Shown here: piece after piece, positions 59,542 through 64,000 of the stretch
Layout of the letters: each line of letters begins with the position of its first letter
Numbering within the stretch: position 1 is the stretch's first letter
NCBI GenBank assembly: GCA_025716815.1
Contig: JAIXMN010000010.1
Span: forward strand, 1,025,889-1,089,888
DNA length: 64,000 nucleotides
Source: Dichotomocladium elegans
Taxonomy: Eukaryota; Mucoromycota; Mucoromycetes; Mucorales; Lichtheimiaceae
Reading direction: 5' to 3'
Notes under the pieces: generated by a model
What the model saw: the letters and a program-made list of their open reading frames with translations, nothing else
Told to the model about the DNA's origin: nothing
Databases searched by the model: none
Translations under genes and position numbers: made by a program

Positions 59542-62350
59542 GTACCAAAGCTACTCGACGCCATTGACATGGAGAACCGTAAGTATGAGAGTTTTCAACT
59601 GCCATTGCCTCGTGCTAATCGCTTTTTATTTTTTTGACATGTCCACAGAATTGAGCTACGGCGATCTGCTCTTCGCGCAGATTCTAAATGACAACTCAAA
59701 GCTAATGCAAGAAAGAGATACTCTGAGTATGATCTGCATCCTTCTTTCGCGTTTTACTCGTATTCGATGGTCATGTTTTGCTCACCCATTGATTCATGCT
59801 CAAACAGATAGAGATCTAGAGGCCTCACGACTCGAGCTCATGCTCGCAGTTTCCGCTGTTGCCAATGAACAGGCTGCCCGCTGCAACGTGGAACAGGCTT
59901 TTGAAGCCAAGAATGCGGAAAGCCAAAATCTTATTGCACAGGTTGCGACCACTCGGAAAAAGCTCATCGCTTCAAAAGGTAAGTTAGCATCTTCTATGTG
60001 AACAGCGGGCTACCAGCTTATTCATTGTTTGTAGATCGGAACAAGATCTTTTACAGGCACAACCGAAGGTTAAATTCCAAGTTGACTGAAGAAACATCCA
60101 AGAACCGACGCTCAGAGATGAGTGAATTACAAGATAAGGTATATGGGGGACATATTTAGTTAGCATGCAAGAAGGTGTCTCACTCCGTCTACTTACAGAA
60201 TGCGATATGGGTCCTTGAGAATCAAGTGAATGGTCTTGTAGCCCAGAGCAGTCAAATGAGCAAGGAGCTGCAAGATATACAAGAGAAAAACAGACAGCTT
60301 GAGGAGTCTTACGTAAGGAACTTATTTTTTCTCTCGAAAGAAAAAAGTAGCCCCTCGTTTTAACTTATTTTTATATATACTACACCATCCCATAGCGCAA
60401 TCACTCATACCAACTTATCACCGAAAAAGATGCCATCGCTAGAGAAAATGACACTCTTCGATCCAGAATTACTGAGCTGCTACTGCAGGTACAAGATAAC
60501 TCTAGCCGTGCTGATATGGCGACGCACCAATTTGAGGAGGCCAGGCGGGGACGCGATAGATTGCATGATCAGTTCAACGAGATGAAAGCACTATATAACA
60601 GCTCAGTCGAAACTTATAAACGGTCCGCTGCATGCTCTAAGGAGGAGCTAGAGCAAGTTAAAGCTACTCTTGAAGAAACGAAGCTTTCTGCTCAAGACAC
60701 TCAAAGGAACTTGGAAGATGAGCTTGATACCCTTAAGCAGGCATATACCGAATGCGAGAGTCGACTTCATGTCGCCTTAAACCGCTTACGATCGATTGCG
60801 AAGGATCCGAGTGAATTTGAAGTATCAGAAGAGCGTCCTGAGCGCATCACAAGACAGGATGGGCTATCAACAGAGAAAGATTGGGAAGAGATGCACCGAT
60901 ACTTCTCTGATTTAAGAGAGAAATACAGCAAGACTTTACTCGAAAACAAGGACATGAAGACCATGAACGATGACCTGGTGAAGGAAGTTCATTCTCTGCG
61001 AGAGCAGTAACAACGAGTCAAGTCTTATAATGATGAGCTTCAACTGGAGACTGCTACACTGCATGAGCAAGTTAGCAATTTGAAAGCAGCGAATCAGCAG
61101 TCAGAGGTGAAGGTAAATGTCTTGTTACAAATTATCCCAAGCTATTGCGTTGTCTGACCACGGGTAACTGCACAGATTGATAAACTGCACCAAGAAGTGT
61201 CCACTCTTACGCATAGTAACGAAGAGCTTGATCGCTCCCTCCAAAACTCTACATACCAGCTCAAATATCTTCTCCGTGATGTACAGAACCAGAACAAGAC
61301 TCCACCTCCAGAGGACGATGAGTGTGATAAGCTTGATACTCAGCTTTCAATCACACCAGCAGAGGCACATGAGAAGATAGTATTTCGTGACGTTTGTGAA
61401 TTACAGAGAATGAGCCAAGAGCTCCTAGATCTTACCGCCCAAAGACTCCACGATTTGAAGAGAGAAATTATTGAGTTAATACAGCTCAAGCGATCCAATC
61501 GAGATCCGGAAGAAAAACTCTCGAAAGAAGAGCAATCGTGCAATGACAAGCTGGACTCGCTTACGCGACTAATAGAAAAATTCGATGCTGGGTAAGTTGG
61601 GAAAGGATGTTTTTTATCCGTATTCTTATATAAATTGTCATCCAGCATTCAAGAATTGACCAGCAAAAGAGGCACACTCAGAAAAGTGGCAGAAGACCAT
61701 ATTCGAATGACATCTGCTGCGAACTTGCTGCTTCGACGCGAACGTGATGTCTGCAAAGAAAAGCTCAGTGCAATGGAAAGTGAGATGAAGCGCAAACTTA
61801 CTGAGGCGCCAAAAGAAATTGAGAGTCTCCGGACCAGATTGAACGAAGCCAATGAAGTTATCAAGACAGAGCAACGTGAATATCAGCAATTGGAAAAAGA
61901 GGCCAGCCGTCTAAGGGCGGATCTTCAGTCGGTGAAATTGGAGACCCGGGATTTAACAGCCCATGCTCAGACTGCACAGACCAAACTTTTGGACCAAGCC
62001 ATTGTAATCAAACAGCTTGAAGCAGATCTCACATCAGAGAAGCATGCACAGTCGGATCTCCACAATCAGAAATTCATAATCGAGACACAATTGGAGCAGC
62101 AACAACAGTTGTATGGCGCCCTAAAGTCAGAGTATAACTCGATGAAAGCGGCAGAGGAGAAGCTCCGAAGCCTGATACAAGGGGAACATGCCGATGCATG
62201 GGATAGGAGAGTCACCATGGACGAATTAGTAGCAATCCTGATCCAACAGGTTCAACAACAAATATGTGAGTTCGCCCAATACAAGCAAAATTTGGAGCAA
62301 GCGTACCAGTCAAGCGAATACACGCTGCATGAAGTCGAGCATGCGTATTA
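59542..62350 (+). pseudogene. Inverted, broken copy of the TPR/Mlp-like gene (copy C)
   Basis: On the plus strand the exons of gene B's 5' half follow in order: ELSYGDLLFAQ-like exon 2 at 59645, then TDRDLEASRLELMLA, MATHQFEEARRGRDRLHDQF at 60516, ITPAEAHEKIVFRDVCELQR near 61350, and the rod exon from 61630. The starting ATG of genes A and B is GTA here (59542). A stop (61008-61010) interrupts the exon after HSLREQ, where genes A and B read on with QQ or DQ. The copy breaks off near 62345 after EYTLHEVEHAY, short of the A/D junction seen in gene A. Upstream DNA back to about 59250 is also shared with gene A. It should not make a full protein. Confidence 0.85.
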
Positions 62351-62389
62351 CAGGACTTTTCACAAGAAGTTTGCATTTTGTAAAAGTTT

Positions 62390-62789
62390 TTCGGACACGG
62401 TGATAGTTATCCGAAAACTAGGAAGTGAAAATCGGATATGGTGTTGTTGTAATTCGGAAAGCTCGACTTGATTTTTCACGGTCGGGTTCAAGGTTTATCC
62501 AGAAACGAGAACCGAATTTTTCGGAAATCCTCACAATGCTTTTTCGTAGTTGGAGAACTCAATTTTTCGGACAGGCGCAAAGCTTTCTTTCGAACTAGAG
62601 GATTTGATTCATTCGTTCTCTGACAGACATTTCATTCGGAAGCCTGCACTCTGTTATCCGCAAAACGTCCCTCGATTTATCGTAATCATCCACTGAGAGC
62701 ATTCGGACGAAGTCTTTAAATAAATCGCGGTTGTATATACAATTCGAAGTTGTACAATGTTGTTCGGAAAGAAGATGGCTTTTATTCGG
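62390..62789 (+). repeat. Cluster of TTCGGA motifs
   Basis: The hexamer TTCGGA occurs eight times in 400 bases, at 62390, 62453, 62520, 62566, 62635, 62702, 62763 and 62784, with its complement once at 62410. Chance would give about 0.1 on one strand. Spacing is irregular (about 20-70 bases) and several copies share the context (A/T)TTCGGA(A/C). No gene crosses the region. It begins just where copy C is broken off. Confidence 0.7.
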
Positions 62790-63240
62790 AAAGGAGTTAA
62801 ACTCGCTATGCTTCTGTAATGCACTCGCATGGGTATAGTTATTTTTAGTTTCTCCACTAGTGATTGAGCAGGTCGAATGGAGGTGTCGATTACAGCCGAG
62901 GGATTGGGGCTACAAGAAAAAAAGCGACTGCCGTAAGCAGCGAAAAATTTTACTATTTTTACTGTGGGAAGTAGAACGGAAAATATGTGTTCCCTTCCCT
63001 TCATCACCGTCCTGAACGTTTCACTCCCAAATTCCGCACGAGTTCTCAGTCGACATAGTACTGCTGCAATAATGTGATAAATGCCTACGCTCGTCCCTGC
63101 AATAAATCGCTTTCATCCCGGCACATTTTACAAGCAGCTAAAGCTCTGATTTCATGGCAGCAAAGTCGTTGATTTGTGTCCTTGTAAACGCATTGGCCGG
63201 GAATGTCATATAGTACGTCAGCATGCTTGTTAACACCATT
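62790..63240. other. Intergenic, no gene seen
   Basis: No supported feature. A minus-strand frame (62654-63007) crosses it but has no recognisable motif. Confidence 0.5.
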
Positions 63241-63374
63241 GGATCAGACAGCATTACTCCAGAGATTTATCTATGTAGTTGTAACCACAAGTTTGAATTA
63301 CATGGAGGCGGTATAGGTGAGTGTCTCTCATACGATACCATAGAAAATGGTGAACATATCCTCCAGTGTCCCTG
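63241..63374 (+). pseudogene. Possible C-terminal zinc motif of a LINE-type reverse transcriptase
   Basis: An open frame reads EIYLCSCNHKFELHGGG and ends TIENGEHILQCP-stop. The pattern C-x-C ... H-x4-C followed by P recalls the 'EHFLxxCP' zinc motif at the end of many non-LTR retrotransposon proteins. There is an upstream stop and no polymerase domain, so it would be a decayed tail. Weak evidence. Confidence 0.3.
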
Positions 63375-64000
63375 AAATATTGTTCCTACGTCGTTATCTC
63401 TCAACATGACGGGTTGGCCCTTTTTACATACATGTTATGATTAAAGGTGACAGTGGGTTGGTACAAGGAACGGTGGACGGTGCTTTACCGTTTCCTGTGA
63501 TTTCAACTTTGAAGCTATTCGATTTGGAGTAATGGTGTTCGAGAGCCTTTTGCTTCCACCTTCGGGGTGGAACACGCTTTTTATGGAGATTTTACGAAAC
63601 GACTTGATCATGTCAAGCGTTAGAGTAAATACCATTTCTTTTAGCGGTCAACAGTTGTTTATTGTGTCAGATGTTCTGTATCATGGTTTGACGTAATCCC
63701 AACAGCAAACTATTATTTTTGAAAATATCCGGATATCCCTTTGCACAGCGTCTGTATCCTCTCCCGTAATCTCGGCAATAATCATGATCCATCCGAGGAT
63801 AGAGGGACAGGAAGCAAATGCGGAGGTCGTAAGGTTCCACTTGCTGATGTACCGCGTTGTACAAACGTAAGGATCCATATCATTGAACTAACGCGCCGAC
63901 CTTACAGAGAACCTCTCTTCTCCACCTTTCGTTCAGTTAATTCGCAGTAGAGCAAGTATCTCCTGTGACGATGGCAAAAGTTAAAAAAGCAAATGGCAAG
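63375..64000. other. Window end, no gene seen
   Basis: Short frames on both strands (for example 63667-63878) show no recognisable family. The sequence could be the edge of a gene outside the window. Confidence 0.4.

Overview
This is nuclear DNA from a filamentous fungus, most likely an early-diverging Mucoromycota (Mucorales-like) species. The genes have many short introns (about 50-110 bases) with GT-AG and several GC-AG boundaries. Conserved eukaryotic genes (Mediator subunit 22, SKN7, HMCES, LAMTOR5, an Srp1-type SR protein) sit between decayed Tc1/IS630-type transposases of a kind common in Mucorales. The genus assignment is inference; no rRNA or tRNA gene was recognised to anchor it.

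Layout. 0-3.5 kb: MED22, an unrecognised acidic protein and a caleosin. 3.8-13.4 kb: a repeat-rich block with a transposase remnant, a truncated 3' copy of an amino-acid permease, a chimeric coiled-coil gene (A), a frameshifted Fanzor/TnpB-like fragment and another decayed transposase. 14-27 kb: a C2-plus-class-3 lipase, a full ABCC transporter and a full LAT-type amino-acid permease. 27-36.4 kb: a coiled-coil, tail-anchored protein (D), a Zn2Cys6 transcription factor, an Srp1-like SR protein and a DUF3020 regulator. 37.2-40.3 kb: a complete-looking DDE transposon with perfect 21-bp inverted ends, inserted into an older transposase. 41.9-46.9 kb: a TPR/Mlp-like nucleoporin gene (B). 49-54.9 kb: SKN7, LAMTOR5 and HMCES. 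55-64 kb: mostly decayed repeats, an inverted and broken copy of the TPR-like gene (C), and a patch dense in TTCGGA.

The most striking feature is a set of segmental duplications. The 3' part of gene A plus the neighbouring permease tail (about 4873-6660) repeats the 3' part of gene D plus the tail of the intact permease (about 26283-28095). The 5' part of gene A (about 6660-9464) repeats the 5' part of gene B and is also present, inverted, as C. The two duplications meet inside one reading frame. Gene A is therefore a chimera, a TPR-like coiled coil fused to a transmembrane tail, and every exon that could be read is open. Several first introns in this family, and one intron that splits the zinc cluster of the transcription factor, use GC donors.

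Exon boundaries come from reading splice sites and checking that phases add up. Where the phase did not close, the entry says so. All family assignments are by recognition of motifs, without database search.
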